Counted from the stretch's first letter, positions 8,956 to 18,576 are shown. The stretch is 64,000 nt of DNA from Streptomyces sp. NBC_00250 (GCF_036192275.1 NZ_CP108088.1:1798001-1862000); one strand, 5' to 3'. Translations and numbers: made by a program. Notes: generated from the sequence alone by a model not told the origin.

Positions 8956-9408
8956 ATGAAGCGCATGATCGCGAAGGCGGCGACGGTCACGGCCGCCGCG
9001 ATGACCATGGCCCTCATCCCGCTCGCCGGCACTTCGTACGCCGCCGGCTGCTCCGGCACCGGCTGCGACAACAAGGGTCCCGTCTCCATGGGCTGCGACG
9101 GCGACGCCGTCACCAAGCAGACCGCCACCGCCGACGGCAGCCTCAAGGCCGAGCTGCGCTGGTCCCCCGCGTGCCAGGCCGCCTGGGTCCGCGTCACCGA
9201 CCCGTCCGGCCCCAACGCCTGGTGGCCCAAGTACGGCTACATCGAGAAGTGGTCGGGCTACGGCACCGGGTTCCAGCGCAGCCTCTCGGTCACGTTCCCG
9301 GACCCGGGTTCGGACTGGTCCAACATGCTGGGCAGCCCCACCGCCTACTACCGCGTGTGCATCAAGGACTCCGGTACCGAGCAGATCGACTGCAGCAACT
9401 TCTGGTAG
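8956..9408 (+). CDS. Secreted DUF2690 protein, copy 2
   Basis: A 150 aa paralogue of the preceding gene with nearly the same signal peptide (AMTMALIPLAGTSYAA) and the mature signature CDNKGPVSMGCDGDAVT, LKAELRWSPACQAAWVR and a C-terminal IDCSNFW. The central loop (DPSGPNAWWPKYGY) differs most from copy 1. The leader is accidentally open in this frame upstream of the ATG, but the GGAGG site and the signal peptide place the start at 8956. The function is unknown; it is secreted and probably disulphide-stabilised. Confidence 0.9.
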   Translation: MKRMIAKAATVTAAAMTMALIPLAGTSYAAGCSGTGCDNKGPVSMGCDGDAVTKQTATADGSLKAELRWSPACQAAWVRVTDPSGPNAWWPKYGYIEKWSGYGTGFQRSLSVTFPDPGSDWSNMLGSPTAYYRVCIKDSGTEQIDCSNFW

Positions 9409-9435
9409 ACCGCCGGCTCCCGCGTGAACGAGAAC

Positions 9436-9464
9436 GAGGCCACAGCCCGCCGGGCTGTGGCCTC
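9436..9464 (+). terminator. Terminator of DUF2690 gene 2
   Basis: Stem GAGGCCACAGCCC / GGGCTGTGGCCTC with loop GCC, followed by TTC. It is identical in both arms to the terminator of copy 1 and also lies just past the 3' end of the convergent 134-aa gene. Confidence 0.93.
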
Positions 9465-9481
9465 TTCGCGTGCGGGCGCCG

Positions 9482-9886
9482 CTACGGCAGGAAGCGCATC
9501 GCCCAGTCGGCGCGGTTGGCGACGGACAGGTCGGCGTCCTCCGTGAGGGGCTGGAGAAAGCCGCGGGCCGTCTTCGGGTCCGCCTGGACCAGGTCGACGA
9601 TCTCGGTCGCCAGTCCGTCCTGGTCGTCACCGAGGTCGACGGCGGAGGCCCGCACCAGGACCGGGAGGGTCTCGGCGCCACCGACACCCGCGACGACCCC
9701 GCCGAGCAGCTCACGCGCGTACGCGTTCCGCTCGGCGATCGCCCGGTCGAGCTCGGCCGTCAGGCGCGGCAGCAGCGCCCGGTCTCCGCTCGCCGCGATC
9801 TCGTCGGCGAGGTCGATCGTCGCGTCGACGTCCGCGTCGAGGTCGTCCAGCATCGCGATGAGCCGGGTGATGACGTCGTCGGTCAT
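9482..9886 (-). CDS. Hypothetical helical protein at the end of an ABC-F/ComB operon
   Basis: A 134 aa acidic, Ala/Leu/Asp-rich protein predicted to be all alpha-helical. Repeated stretches such as DRALLPRLTAELDRAIAER look HEAT- or armadillo-like but are too short to assign. No cysteines or catalytic motif are present. Its ATG overlaps the TGA of the ComB-like gene in an ATGA arrangement (9883-9886), so the two are translationally coupled and probably act together. I do not recognise the family. Confidence 0.78.
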   Translation of the reverse strand: MTDDVITRLIAMLDDLDADVDATIDLADEIAASGDRALLPRLTAELDRAIAERNAYARELLGGVVAGVGGAETLPVLVRASAVDLGDDQDGLATEIVDLVQADPKTARGFLQPLTEDADLSVANRADWAMRFLP

Positions 9887-10611
9887 GGTGCCTCCTGAAA
9901 TGCGCCGTCCACGAGAACGGGGACGGTCGTCGAGCTGTCGGTCTCGGCGGCCACGGCCACGTCCTGCGGAAAGCCGTACTCGTACAGTTCACGGCCCGAG
10001 TCGCAGCCGTGCAAGGCGGCGACCGGGTCCTCCGTGGCCGACCACAGCGTGGCGGCCGCGGTCGCCTCGGGGGTGAGGTCGTGCGGGCCCGCGGCCCGCA
10101 GCCCGGCGAGGACCGCGCCCGCGCCGAGCAGGTCTTCGAGCGCCGGGCGCAGCGAACCGTCGGGCCACCGCTCGCCGGACGCGATGACCGCGAGCGGGCG
10201 TTCGGCGGAGCCGTACCGCCGGTCCGTGAGCCAGCGGACGACGGCCGAGTGGTTGCGCAGGGAGGCGGCGACGACGGTCGCGTCCCCCGCCTCGGCCGCG
10301 ATGGTGGAGCCGTTCGGCGAGGGCAGGACCAGCCTCGGTGGCACGGGCGCGGCGCGCAGGGCGGCCGCGGACAGCGTCCACGGATGCTCGGGGGTCGCTT
10401 CCCGGCGCCCCACGGCGAGGCTCGCCCCGACGCTCTTCGCGTACGCCGCGGCCGTCGCGTCCCGCCACCGGTACGGGTACACGGCCGCGCCGGCCTCGAC
10501 GGCGACGCCCACCGCGGTGGTGAAGGACAGCACGTCCACCACGACCACACAGGCGGCCGAGGGGGCGAGGACCCGCGCCTCGACGGGCCCCCAGCCGAAG
10601 GAGACGCTCAT
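9883..10611 (-). CDS. ComB-like 2-phosphosulfolactate phosphatase family protein (first of two)
   Basis: A 242 aa protein with the ComB fold signature: N-terminal VVVVDVLSFTTAVGVAVEAGA and a central LPSPNGSTIAAEAGDATVVAASLRN, matching the nucleotide- or phosphate-binding loops of the family. ComB hydrolyses 2-phosphosulfolactate in coenzyme M synthesis, a pathway not expected in Streptomyces, and no other genes of it are here, so the true substrate is probably different. It is third in an operon with two unknown proteins and an ABC-F ATPase; 25 bp follow the ABC-F stop, and the 3' end overlaps the next ATG by 4 bp. Confidence 0.82.
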   Translation of the reverse strand: MSVSFGWGPVEARVLAPSAACVVVVDVLSFTTAVGVAVEAGAAVYPYRWRDATAAAYAKSVGASLAVGRREATPEHPWTLSAAALRAAPVPPRLVLPSPNGSTIAAEAGDATVVAASLRNHSAVVRWLTDRRYGSAERPLAVIASGERWPDGSLRPALEDLLGAGAVLAGLRAAGPHDLTPEATAAATLWSATEDPVAALHGCDSGRELYEYGFPQDVAVAAETDSSTTVPVLVDGAFQEAP

Positions 10612-10636
10612 CGCGGCCCCCGGTCGCACGGGACCG

Positions 10637-12277
10637 TCATCCGAGTTCCGTGACCTTGCCGTCGGCGACCTCGACACGCCGCGTGGTGCGGACCGCGTCG
10701 AGCATCCGCCGGTCGTGGGTGACCAGCAGCAGCGTGCCGGTGTACGAGTCGAGCGCGGACTCCAGCTGCTCGATGGCCGGCAGGTCCAGATGGTTGGTCG
10801 GCTCGTCGAGCACGAGCAGGTTCACGCCCCGGCCCTGGAGCAGGGCGAGGGCGGCGCGGGTCCGCTCGCCCGGGGAGAGCGTGGTGGCGGGCCGCATCAC
10901 ATGGACGGCCTTGAGACCGAACTTGGCGAGCAGGGTACGGACCTCGGCGGGCTCCGTCTCGGGCACGGCCGCGCAGAACGCCTCCAGGAGCGACTCCGTA
11001 CCGTGGAAGAGCTTCCGGGCCTGGTCCACCTCGCCGACGACGACCCCCGAGCCCAGGACCGCGTCGCCGGAGTCCAGCGGCAGCCGGCCGAGCAGGGCGG
11101 CGAGCAGGGTCGACTTCCCGGCGCCGTTGGCCCCGGTGACGGCGACCCGGTCGGCCCAGTCGATCTGCAGGGTGACGGGGCCGAAGGAGAAGTCGCCCCG
11201 GCGGACCTCGGCCTCGCGCAGGGTGGCGACGACGGAGCCGGAGCGCGGCGCGGCCGCGATCTCCATCCGCAGCTCCCACTCCTTGCGGGGCTCGTCGACG
11301 ACGTCGAGGCGCTCGATCATGCGCTGGGTCTGACGGGCCTTCGCGGCCTGCTTCTCACTGGCCTCGCTGCGCGCGTTGCGCCCCAGCTTGTCGCCGTCGG
11401 TGGCCTTGCGGCGGGCGTTCTTCACGCCCTTGTCCATCCAGGACCGCTGCATGTGGCCGCGCGCTTCGAGGGCCGCCTTCTTGCCGGCGTACTCCTCGAA
11501 GTCCTCGCGGGCGTGCCGCCTGGCCCTGTCCCGCTCCTCCAGGTACGCCTCGTAACCGCCGCCGTACAGCGTGATCTGCTGCTGGGCGAGATCGAGTTCG
11601 AGGACCTTGGTGACGGTGCGGGTGAGGAACTCGCGGTCGTGGCTGATGACGACCGTCCCGGCGCGCAACCCCTTCACGAAGGCTTCGAGGCGTTCGAGAC
11701 CTTCGAGGTCGAGGTCGTTGGTGGGCTCGTCGAGCAGGAAGACGTCGTAGCGGGAGAGCAGGAGCGAGGCCAGCCCGGCGCGGGCGGCCTGACCGCCGGA
11801 GAGCGAGGTCATCGGCTGGTCGAGGCCGACGGTGAGGCCGAGGGAGTCGGCGACCTCCTCGGCGCGCTCGTCGAGGTCGGCGCCGCCGAGGTTCAGCCAG
11901 CGCTCCAGGGTGATCGCGTACGCGTCGTCCGCGCCGGGCGTGCCGTCGACGAGGCCCTGGGTGGCCTCGTCCATCGCGATCTGGGCGGCGGCGACACCGG
12001 TGCGCCGGGCGAGGAACTCCCGCACGGTCTCCCCCGCGCGCCGCTCCGGCTCCTGCGGGAGGTGGCCGACGGCGGCGGTGGGCGGGGAGAGCCGGAGCTC
12101 GCCCTCCTCCGGGGTGTCGAGGCCGGCGAGCAGCCGCAGCAGGGTCGACTTGCCGGCGCCGTTGACACCGACGAGGCCGATCACGTCGCCGGGGGCGACG
12201 ACGAGGTCGAGGCCGGCGAAGAGGGTGCGTTCGCCGTGGCCGGCGGCGAGGTCCTTGGCGACGAGGGTTGCAGTCAT
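10637..12277 (-). CDS. ABC-F family ATP-binding protein
   Basis: A 546 aa protein with two ABC ATPase domains and no membrane segments. Domain 1: GVNGAGKST near residue 37, signature LSGGQAARAGL, Walker B FLLDEPTNDLD. A charged linker follows (KKAALEARGHMQRSWMDKG to EKQAAKARQTQRMIER). Domain 2: GANGAGKST, a variant signature LSPGERTRAAL, Walker B LVLDEPTNHLD. ABC-F proteins act on the ribosome as translation factors or protect it from antibiotics; this one has the look of a housekeeping type. It starts 13 bp after the 162-aa gene stop and precedes the ComB-like gene, forming an operon. Confidence 0.92.
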   Translation of the reverse strand: MTATLVAKDLAAGHGERTLFAGLDLVVAPGDVIGLVGVNGAGKSTLLRLLAGLDTPEEGELRLSPPTAAVGHLPQEPERRAGETVREFLARRTGVAAAQIAMDEATQGLVDGTPGADDAYAITLERWLNLGGADLDERAEEVADSLGLTVGLDQPMTSLSGGQAARAGLASLLLSRYDVFLLDEPTNDLDLEGLERLEAFVKGLRAGTVVISHDREFLTRTVTKVLELDLAQQQITLYGGGYEAYLEERDRARRHAREDFEEYAGKKAALEARGHMQRSWMDKGVKNARRKATDGDKLGRNARSEASEKQAAKARQTQRMIERLDVVDEPRKEWELRMEIAAAPRSGSVVATLREAEVRRGDFSFGPVTLQIDWADRVAVTGANGAGKSTLLAALLGRLPLDSGDAVLGSGVVVGEVDQARKLFHGTESLLEAFCAAVPETEPAEVRTLLAKFGLKAVHVMRPATTLSPGERTRAALALLQGRGVNLLVLDEPTNHLDLPAIEQLESALDSYTGTLLLVTHDRRMLDAVRTTRRVEVADGKVTELG

Positions 12278-12290
12278 CAGGGAACGAATC

Positions 12291-12779
12291 CTAGGCGACG
12301 GAACGACACGCCGAGGATTCGAGGAGCCGCAGCAGTACGGACCGGTAGGCCGCGCCGTGGAAGCGGTACGGGCCGACGCCGGGATAGCCGTCGCGGGCCG
12401 CGTCCGCGGTGGGGCCGGTCTGCCAGGCGAAGTCGCGCCAGACGACGTCCTCGCCGTGGTGCTCGACGACGGCCGTGACGACTCCGCAGCCGAGGTCCTC
12501 GCAGTCGGGGCAGGAGTAGATCACCCGGCGTCCGTGGGCGGGCCGGGGGTCACGGCCGAGGAGCCGCTCGACGTGGTCGGCGCGGAGGACGGGCGGGACG
12601 TCGGACGCCAGGGGCGACACCGTGTCGGCGCCGTCGACCTCGTCGAGCAGCCGGAGCAGGGGCCTGCCGTCGACCACGAGGTCGACGAGGTCGTGCCGGG
12701 GGCCGGTGGGGCTCCCGGGGAGGACGCCGTCCGCACGGGTGGCGGGGGCGAGGTCGAGGGTCGTGTAGGCGCCGCGCAT
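12291..12779 (-). CDS. Hypothetical protein with Cys-rich knuckle, first gene of ABC-F operon
   Basis: A 162 aa soluble protein. Its central CPDCEDLGCG carries three cysteines that could bind a metal. Around it are RADHVERLLGRD and WRDFAWQTGP; the C-terminus is helical (FHGAAYRSVLLRLLESSACR). It resembles the oxidoreductase-adjacent hypothetical proteins common in Streptomyces, but I cannot assign a family. It is the first gene of the four-gene operon reading toward lower coordinates and is divergent from the FAD-dependent oxidase with 71 bp between starts, so the two transcripts share a promoter region. Confidence 0.78.
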   Translation of the reverse strand: MRGAYTTLDLAPATRADGVLPGSPTGPRHDLVDLVVDGRPLLRLLDEVDGADTVSPLASDVPPVLRADHVERLLGRDPRPAHGRRVIYSCPDCEDLGCGVVTAVVEHHGEDVVWRDFAWQTGPTADAARDGYPGVGPYRFHGAAYRSVLLRLLESSACRSVA

Positions 12780-12850
12780 GCCATCGAGTCTTCCGCGCTC
12801 TCGTGGCCGGTCCGTCCCGGAAATGTCCCGGTCCCGGTACGGTCCCGGGC

Positions 12851-13810
12851 ATGGACAGCGACGTGATCGTGGTGGGTGGCGGGGTCGTCGGACTGACGAC
12901 CGCGGTGACGCTGGCGGAACGCGGCCTTCGGGTCCGGGTCTGGTCGCGGGACGAGACGACGGCGACGACCTCGGCGGTGGCGGGGGCGCTGTGGTGGCCG
13001 TACCGGATCGAACCGGAGGCCGAGGCCGGGGCCTGGGCACTGGTCTCGCTGCGGGTGTACGGGGAGATGGCCGCCGATCCGGAGCGGACGGGGGTGCGGT
13101 GGGTGGCCGGCGTCCACGCGGACACCGTTCTGGACCGCCTCGGCCCCTGGGCGCGGGAGGTGCCGGGCCTGCGGCAGCTGGCACCCGATGAGGTGCCGGG
13201 GCCGTACGACGTGGGTCTGGCGGCGCGGTTGCCGCTGATCGACATGCCGGTCCATCTGGCGTGGCTGCGGGGCCGGTTCGAGGCGGCCGGCGGGGTCGTC
13301 GAGCGGCGTGCGGTCACCGGCTTCGAGGAGGCGGCGGCCGGGGCGCGGGTGGTCGTCGACTGCACCGGTTCGGCGGCGCGGGAACTCGTACCGGATCCCG
13401 GACTGCAGCCGGTGCGGGGGCAGTTGGTGCTGGTGGAGAACCCGGGGATCGAGGAGTGGTTCACCTCGGCGGATGCCGGGTCGAGCGAGACGACGTACTT
13501 CTTCCCGCAGCCGGGGCGGCTGATCCTGGGCGGGACGGCCGAGGAGGGCGACGAGCGTCTTGAGCCCGATGCGGCGACGGCGGCGGCGATCGTGGCGCGG
13601 TGCGCGCGGGTACGGCCGGAGATCGCGGGGGCGCGGGTGCTCGGCCACCGGGTGGGCCTGCGTCCGGCGAGGGTCGGCGGGGTGCGGATCGAGGCGGTGC
13701 CGCTGCCGGGCGGCGGGCGCCTGGTGCACCACTACGGGCACGGGGGCGCGGGGGTGACGGTGTCCTGGGGGTGTGCGGAGCGGGCGGCGGAGCTGGTGGA
13801 GGGGGCCTGA
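12851..13810 (+). CDS. FAD-dependent D-amino-acid oxidase family protein
   Basis: A 319 aa flavoprotein of the DAO/DASOX family. The N-terminal dinucleotide fold VIVVGGGVVGLTTAVTLAE binds FAD; VVDCTGSAARELV and the C-terminal LVHHYGHGGAGVTVSWG match D-amino-acid oxidases, and the YFFPQPGRLILGG segment is the usual substrate-side strand. The reaction would be oxidation of a D-amino acid to keto acid, ammonia and peroxide in the cytosol. There is no ribosome-binding site; TACGGT at 12838-12843 lies 7 nt before the ATG, a leaderless arrangement. The gene stands alone, with a strong hairpin about 100 bp downstream. Confidence 0.9.
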   Translation: MDSDVIVVGGGVVGLTTAVTLAERGLRVRVWSRDETTATTSAVAGALWWPYRIEPEAEAGAWALVSLRVYGEMAADPERTGVRWVAGVHADTVLDRLGPWAREVPGLRQLAPDEVPGPYDVGLAARLPLIDMPVHLAWLRGRFEAAGGVVERRAVTGFEEAAAGARVVVDCTGSAARELVPDPGLQPVRGQLVLVENPGIEEWFTSADAGSSETTYFFPQPGRLILGGTAEEGDERLEPDAATAAAIVARCARVRPEIAGARVLGHRVGLRPARVGGVRIEAVPLPGGGRLVHHYGHGGAGVTVSWGCAERAAELVEGA

Positions 13811-13914
13811 GGCGGAAGGGGGACCGGCCGCCCCGGCCGGTCACACCCGACCGGGCGGGGGGACGGCGTGGGGCGGGCGCGGCCGCGGGGCGGGCGCTGT
13901 CCCTTCGAACCGCG

Positions 13915-13959
13915 CGCGGGGCGGGTGCTGCCCTTTCGGACAGCACCCGCCCCGCGTTT
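13915..13959. terminator. Bidirectional terminator between convergent genes
   Basis: Perfect 16-bp stem: CGCGGGGCGGGTGCTG (13915-13930) pairs with CAGCACCCGCCCCGCG (13941-13956) around a 10-nt loop, followed by TTTG. It can serve the oxidase gene from the left and the small secreted gene from the right. Confidence 0.9.
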
Positions 13960-13990
13960 GCACACCGGATCAATTTCCCGGCGGGTGCTC

Positions 13991-14293
13991 CTACTTCCAG
14001 AGCGGCGGCTTGCTGTTGTTGTCGGCGTCGTGGCACTGGCGGGCGCGCTTCTCCAGGGCGTCGGCGCGAGCGAGGGCCTTGCGGGCCTCCGTGTGGGCGC
14101 CGAGGCGCTTGAGCTGGGCGGCGCGGTCGCGCTCGTTGCGGGCGTCGTTCTTCAGCTGGGTGATGTTGCAGGTCATCCTGGCCGCGGCCGCGGGCTCGGC
14201 GGTCACCGTCTGACCGAGCAGCACGCCGCCGGCGAGCAGGGTCGTGGCGAGCGCCGCCGTCAGGGCACGACGCGCGGTCTTCATGTAACGCAT
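13991..14293 (-). CDS. Small secreted hypothetical protein
   Basis: A 100 aa protein with an N-terminal Arg/Lys region and hydrophobic segment (RRALTAALATTLLAGGVLLG), cleavable around AEPAAAA. The mature part of about 60 aa is a charged helix, NDARNERDRAAQLKRLGAHT, with two cysteines (MTCN and RQCHD) that may form a disulphide. ATG at 14293 has GGAG at good spacing. The function is unknown; the small size and charge suggest an extracellular structural or binding role. Confidence 0.8.
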   Translation of the reverse strand: MRYMKTARRALTAALATTLLAGGVLLGQTVTAEPAAAARMTCNITQLKNDARNERDRAAQLKRLGAHTEARKALARADALEKRARQCHDADNNSKPPLWK

Positions 14294-14411
14294 GGTGATT
14301 CTCCAACTTCCAGGCCGTGGGGACCTGTTCGAGGCATGGTCAGTACCAGTCGGTAACTTTACCTCGGCAAATGTCGGAATCACGCCATCCCTGCGCTGCG
14401 GCACGTGATCG

Positions 14412-15719
14412 TCAACACTCCTCCACAGGACTCCCACTGACGAGGTGATAGGCGGCACGCTCGTCCAGAAGCAGCGGAACGAGCGCGCGCCGCGACTGGC
14501 CCAGCGGTACGAACGCTCCCGCGCCCTCCCGCCGGACGGCCACGCCGTGCAGGGCGAGTTCGTCGCCGACCTCGGCGTACTGAGCGGCGTCCAGGCGGTA
14601 GCCGCACGGCGGGTCGGCGAGGACCTCCGCGGGCTCCGGCGGGTCGTTGTCGGCGCCGCCGAGGAAGACCGGGCCCCGGTCGGCGTATCCGGCGCGCCGG
14701 GCGGCGGTGGTGGCCGCGGTGAGCGGCCCGCGGCGCTCCTCCAGGTAGGCGAAGGCGCCCTCCAGAGCCGTGTGTTGGGTGGCGACCCGACGCCGGTGGT
14801 TGCGTGCCGGGTCGTTCTGTTCGGCCTCGTCGAGCGCGTCCACCCGGGTCTCGACGAGGAGGCCCACGGAGTGCTTGATGCCGGCCGTGTTCCGCAGGAT
14901 CCGCTCCTGGCCGTCGCCCGCGACCTGCTTGAGCGGCTTGCCGGTGAGGGGGTCGGTCCAGATGCCGTAGATGCCGCTGCTGTAGCCGGCGAGCCCGGCG
15001 GCGGGCCTGACGTACTCCTCGGAGAGGGTCCTGGACTCGTCGTGGACGTGCGGGTCGGCGTCGAGGCTGCGCGGCCAGAGGGCGAGCAGGTCCTTGTCGT
15101 AGTACCGGGGGGTGGCACCGTACTCGTGGAGGTCGTAGACGAGTTCGGGCCGCCGGTCGCGGATGACGGCGGCGACCGCCCTCGCCTCGGCGGTGCGCAG
15201 GGCGATGTGGTCGCGGTTGACGTCGATGCCGTCGGCGTTGCCCCGGGTGTCGGCCTCCCGCCCGTCGGGGTTGGCCGTGGGGACGACGAGGAGGGTCGTC
15301 CGGGCGAGGAAGCGCGAGGTCTCCCGGTCCTGGGCGTGGGCGAGGTCGCGCACCGTGCTCAGACAGGCCTCGCGGCCCGCGGGCTCGTCGCCGTGCTGGC
15401 TGCAGACGAGCAGCACGGTGGTACGGCCCGTACCGAGGGTGGCGAGCCGGACCGGGCGCCCCTGTGCGGTGGTGCCGATCACCCGGAGCGACAGCCGGGC
15501 GCTCGCCCGGTCGACGGCCGCGAGGAAGTCACCCTCCTCGGCCTCGGTGGTCCATCGGGCACCCCGGCTCGTCTCGAATCCGGTGCGCGGGATCGGCTTC
15601 GCGGGCGCGCTGTCCGCCGCCTTGGCCGGGACGGTGACGAGCGGCAGCGCGAGGGCGGCGGCGCCCGCCACGAGGGCGAGGGTGCGGCGTGAACTCCGTT
15701 GCGTCGTAAGAGGGTTCAT
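14412..15719 (-). CDS. Secreted M14 family zinc carboxypeptidase
   Basis: A 435 aa exported peptidase with a Tat/Sec-type leader ([20 protein letters not shown]). Zinc ligands are H109 and E112 in QHGDEPAG and H198 in YDLHEYG; NPDG (150-153) and DVNRD (167-171) match the substrate-binding segments, and E290 in LLVETRV is the catalytic glutamate. It therefore looks like an active carboxypeptidase of the M14 family. Its ATG overlaps the TGA of the S15 peptidase (15716-15719, ATGA), so the two secreted peptidases are translationally coupled and probably act in sequence on extracellular peptides. Confidence 0.93.
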   Translation of the reverse strand: MNPLTTQRSSRRTLALVAGAAALALPLVTVPAKAADSAPAKPIPRTGFETSRGARWTTEAEEGDFLAAVDRASARLSLRVIGTTAQGRPVRLATLGTGRTTVLLVCSQHGDEPAGREACLSTVRDLAHAQDRETSRFLARTTLLVVPTANPDGREADTRGNADGIDVNRDHIALRTAEARAVAAVIRDRRPELVYDLHEYGATPRYYDKDLLALWPRSLDADPHVHDESRTLSEEYVRPAAGLAGYSSGIYGIWTDPLTGKPLKQVAGDGQERILRNTAGIKHSVGLLVETRVDALDEAEQNDPARNHRRRVATQHTALEGAFAYLEERRGPLTAATTAARRAGYADRGPVFLGGADNDPPEPAEVLADPPCGYRLDAAQYAEVGDELALHGVAVRREGAGAFVPLGQSRRALVPLLLDERAAYHLVSGSPVEEC

Positions 15720-17743
15720 CGGGCGGCTCCGAATCCCGGCAGTCGCGGACCGGTGACGGCCACCGGCGGTGCGGCGGCGATCGACGAGGGGACGAGCGCG
15801 GTGGCCGGCGGAACGGCCGGGTACGGACCGGAGGTCGCCCGGCCGAAGGCCCCGGCGCCACCGACCAGCGGCAGCTTCGCCCAGGTGCGGGTGAGGTCCA
15901 GCGTCAGGGTCGGCGTGGTCGACGGAGGGTCGAGCAGGTCCTTGTCGGTGCCCCCGACGATCAGGGCGAGACGGTGGCCGGCCGGCACGACATGGTCGGT
16001 GGCGGCGAGGTCCAGGGTCATGGTGTACGCCCTGCCGGGGGTCAGTGGGCGCTCCTTGCCCGGGTCGGCCCAGGTGCCGAGGTCGGCCCAGCCTCGGCTG
16101 ACGACCGTGTACCCGACATCCGCGGTGCGGGCCTCGGTCTCCTTGAAGCAGGCGCTGTCGCCGGGCGTGCTCGCTCCCCAGCAGCTGCGGTCGGTGCGGG
16201 TGGTGATGCCCTCGCCGGGGGCCCCGTAGTCGCGGATCGTGTCGGGTCCGAGGTCCACGAGGACGGCGGTGAGGTGTGCGGTGGCGGTGGTCGGGGTGGC
16301 GGTGACCGTCACCTTGGAGGAGCCGGAGATCCGCAGGTCGCGGGAGAGGCGACGGGTGACGAAGCCGGCCTTCTCGGGGGTCGCGGCGTCGATCCGGGCC
16401 GCCCAGTCGAGCTCGCCGAGGCCCGGGTCGTCGGTGAAGGTCGCGGTGGAGCCGGGGGCGGCGGGTGCGCGGCCGAGGACGCCGGGCCCGGCTGCCGTAC
16501 CGGGGGCGGGGCGCAGGGTGGTGGTCGCGGTGGCGCGGGGCGGCCACTGCCGGTCGGTGGTCCAGCGGTCCGGAGCGCGCTCGATGTCGGCGACCGGTTC
16601 GCGGTCGATGCCGTTGTCGTAGCCGAGGAGGTAGTGGTCGAACCAGCGGTGCAGGGTGCGGACCCAGTCGGCGCGCCGGAAGTCGAAGGGGTCGACGTGG
16701 CCGGTCTGGGAGAGCCAGATCTTCCGTTCGACGCCGTGGGCGGCGAGCGCGTCCCACCACTGGCCGAACTGGCCGGCGCGCACGTTGAGGTCCTGCTGTC
16801 CGTGGACGACGAAGACGCTCGCCTTCACCTTGCCCGCGTTGCGTACGTGGTCGCGCTCGGTCCAGGCGGTGGTCCGGTCGCCGCTGTACGGGGTGCCGGC
16901 GGTGATCCGGTCCTGGACGGCGCCGCAGCGGGCCTGCGCCTCGGGGCTGTTGACGTACTCGGAGAGCCAGCTCGGGTTGGCGTTGTAGAGCGGGGCTCCC
17001 TGGGAGTGGAAGTAGTCGTACCAGGAGGAGATGGCGCCGATCGGAACGATCGTCTTCAGCCCTTCGACGCCGGTGGCGGCGACGCCGTTGGCGATGGTGC
17101 CGTCCCAGCTCTTGCCGATCATGCCGACGTTCCCGGTGCTCCAGGTGGTGGCGCGGGCCCGGGAGTCCCCCGTACGGGTGGTGTAGCCGCGGGCGCGGCC
17201 GTTCAGCCAGTCGACGACGGCCTTGGCCGACTGGACGTCGGAGCGGCCGCCGACGTCGTCGCAGCCGTCCGAGCGGTTGGTGCCGGCGAGGTCGACCGCG
17301 ACGAAGGCGTAGCCGCGCGGGACGAAGAAGTTGTCGTAGAAGAGCGGGAACTGGACGGGGTTTCCGTCGGCGTCGTAGGTCTTCTTCTGCCCCTCGTTGC
17401 CGCGTCCGCAGCAGGCGTAGTAGGGGCTGGCGTCCATGATGACCGGGATCTTCCGGCCTGCCGCCGCGGTCTCCCGGGGGCGGACGATGTCGACGGCGAC
17501 CCGGTCCGCGCGCCCGTCGCCGTCGCCGTCGAGTCCGGTGTCGACCCAGACGGACTCGCGGATCGCGTCGGCGTACGAGTGAACGGGCCGGGACTCACGT
17601 GACTCGCGCGCAGCGGGCGCGGCGGGTTCCGGCTGCGCGCCGGCGGGTGTGACCAGGGTCGCGAGCAGCGCGGCCGTGGCCGCGGCGACGAGTGTTCCGT
17701 ACGGCAGTCGGGCTCCGCGGGTTCTCCGCATTCGCATCGGCAT
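15716..17743 (-). CDS. Secreted Xaa-Pro dipeptidyl-peptidase (S15 family)
   Basis: A 675 aa secreted alpha/beta hydrolase. The signal peptide ends near VTPAGAQ. The nucleophile is S212 in [11 protein letters not shown] (GxSxxG); the Asp lies in [10 protein letters not shown] and the His in SQTGHVDPF. The C-terminal beta-sandwich (about 480-640) is the X-Pro dipeptidyl-peptidase C-terminal domain, with [17 protein letters not shown]. The start is at MPMRMRRTR (17743). It releases Xaa-Pro dipeptides from proline-containing peptides. It forms a coupled pair with the M14 carboxypeptidase immediately downstream. Confidence 0.92.
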   Translation of the reverse strand: MPMRMRRTRGARLPYGTLVAAATAALLATLVTPAGAQPEPAAPAARESRESRPVHSYADAIRESVWVDTGLDGDGDGRADRVAVDIVRPRETAAAGRKIPVIMDASPYYACCGRGNEGQKKTYDADGNPVQFPLFYDNFFVPRGYAFVAVDLAGTNRSDGCDDVGGRSDVQSAKAVVDWLNGRARGYTTRTGDSRARATTWSTGNVGMIGKSWDGTIANGVAATGVEGLKTIVPIGAISSWYDYFHSQGAPLYNANPSWLSEYVNSPEAQARCGAVQDRITAGTPYSGDRTTAWTERDHVRNAGKVKASVFVVHGQQDLNVRAGQFGQWWDALAAHGVERKIWLSQTGHVDPFDFRRADWVRTLHRWFDHYLLGYDNGIDREPVADIERAPDRWTTDRQWPPRATATTTLRPAPGTAAGPGVLGRAPAAPGSTATFTDDPGLGELDWAARIDAATPEKAGFVTRRLSRDLRISGSSKVTVTATPTTATAHLTAVLVDLGPDTIRDYGAPGEGITTRTDRSCWGASTPGDSACFKETEARTADVGYTVVSRGWADLGTWADPGKERPLTPGRAYTMTLDLAATDHVVPAGHRLALIVGGTDKDLLDPPSTTPTLTLDLTRTWAKLPLVGGAGAFGRATSGPYPAVPPATALVPSSIAAAPPVAVTGPRLPGFGAAR

Positions 17744-17886
17744 GGGCGGGAACGTACCCCGGTCAACTCCCGTGCGAAAGAGTGCCGCAGGTGTCCTGTG
17801 TGGCCGCGGAGACAGGGTGCGGGCACTCCGAGTGAGGCGCGTCACTGTCAGGGTGCTTCGGGTGGGGCATGCGTGATCATGACCCG

Positions 17887-18576
17887 ATGGACGCTCGATT
17901 CCTTGGTATTTCCGAACTGGTCGAAGCCCCGTCCGTGGCGGTCGTGGTCGACGTCATGCGTGCGTACACGGTGGCCGCCTGGGCCTTCGCCCAGGGGGCG
18001 GAGAAGATCGTTCTCGCCGAGTCGCTGGACGAGGCGCTGGCGCTCAAGGCCGGCCACCCGGACTGGGTGGCGCTCAAGGACGGCCCGTCCGCGCCCGGCT
18101 TCGACGCCGTCAACTCGCCCGGCCTGCTGCGGTCCCTCGATCTCGGGGGACGGACCGTCGTGCAGAAGACCACGGCGGGGACGGTCGGCGCGCTCGCGGT
18201 GAAGGAGGCGTCGCTCGTGCTGTGCGCCGGTTTCGTGGTGGCGGAGGCGACGGCCCGGCTCTTGCGGGCACGCGCGTGCGACCGTGTCACGTTCGTGGTC
18301 ACCGGCGAGGACGGTCGGGCCGATGAGGACCTGGCGTGCGCCCAGTACATCGCCCGGAGGGCGGCCGGAGAAGGAACGGATCCGGCCGACTTCCTCCGCC
18401 GCGCCGGTGAGTCCCGGGCCGCCTTCGAGCTGACATCGGGTGTGCGCCGAGGCGTCCATGCCGATGACGTCGAACTCTGTCTGGAGCTCGACCGGTTCCC
18501 CTTCGCCATGGTGGCGACCTTGGAGGACTCCTTGATGGTCCTTCGTCCGTGCGCCGCGCCTTCACCCACCCCGTAG
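17887..18576 (+). CDS. ComB-like 2-phosphosulfolactate phosphatase family protein (second of two)
   Basis: A 229 aa protein closer to canonical ComB than the one at 9883: [18 protein letters not shown], then [10 protein letters not shown] and [13 protein letters not shown], which align with the DVxRAxTT, FDxGNSP and TTTNGT signatures. Streptomyces do not make coenzyme M, so the physiological substrate is unknown. The start is uncertain: ATG 17887 gives the conserved MDARFLG beginning, while an in-frame ATG at 17869 would add six residues. It is divergent from the S15 peptidase gene and stands alone. Confidence 0.84.
   Translation: MDARFLGISELVEAPSVAVVVDVMRAYTVAAWAFAQGAEKIVLAESLDEALALKAGHPDWVALKDGPSAPGFDAVNSPGLLRSLDLGGRTVVQKTTAGTVGALAVKEASLVLCAGFVVAEATARLLRARACDRVTFVVTGEDGRADEDLACAQYIARRAAGEGTDPADFLRRAGESRAAFELTSGVRRGVHADDVELCLELDRFPFAMVATLEDSLMVLRPCAAPSPTP

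Noticed and set aside
15720..16760. Extension of the M14 peptidase frame upstream of 15719
   Set aside because: The added sequence is Arg/Pro-rich antisense-type translation of the S15 peptidase gene; the signal peptide begins at 15719.
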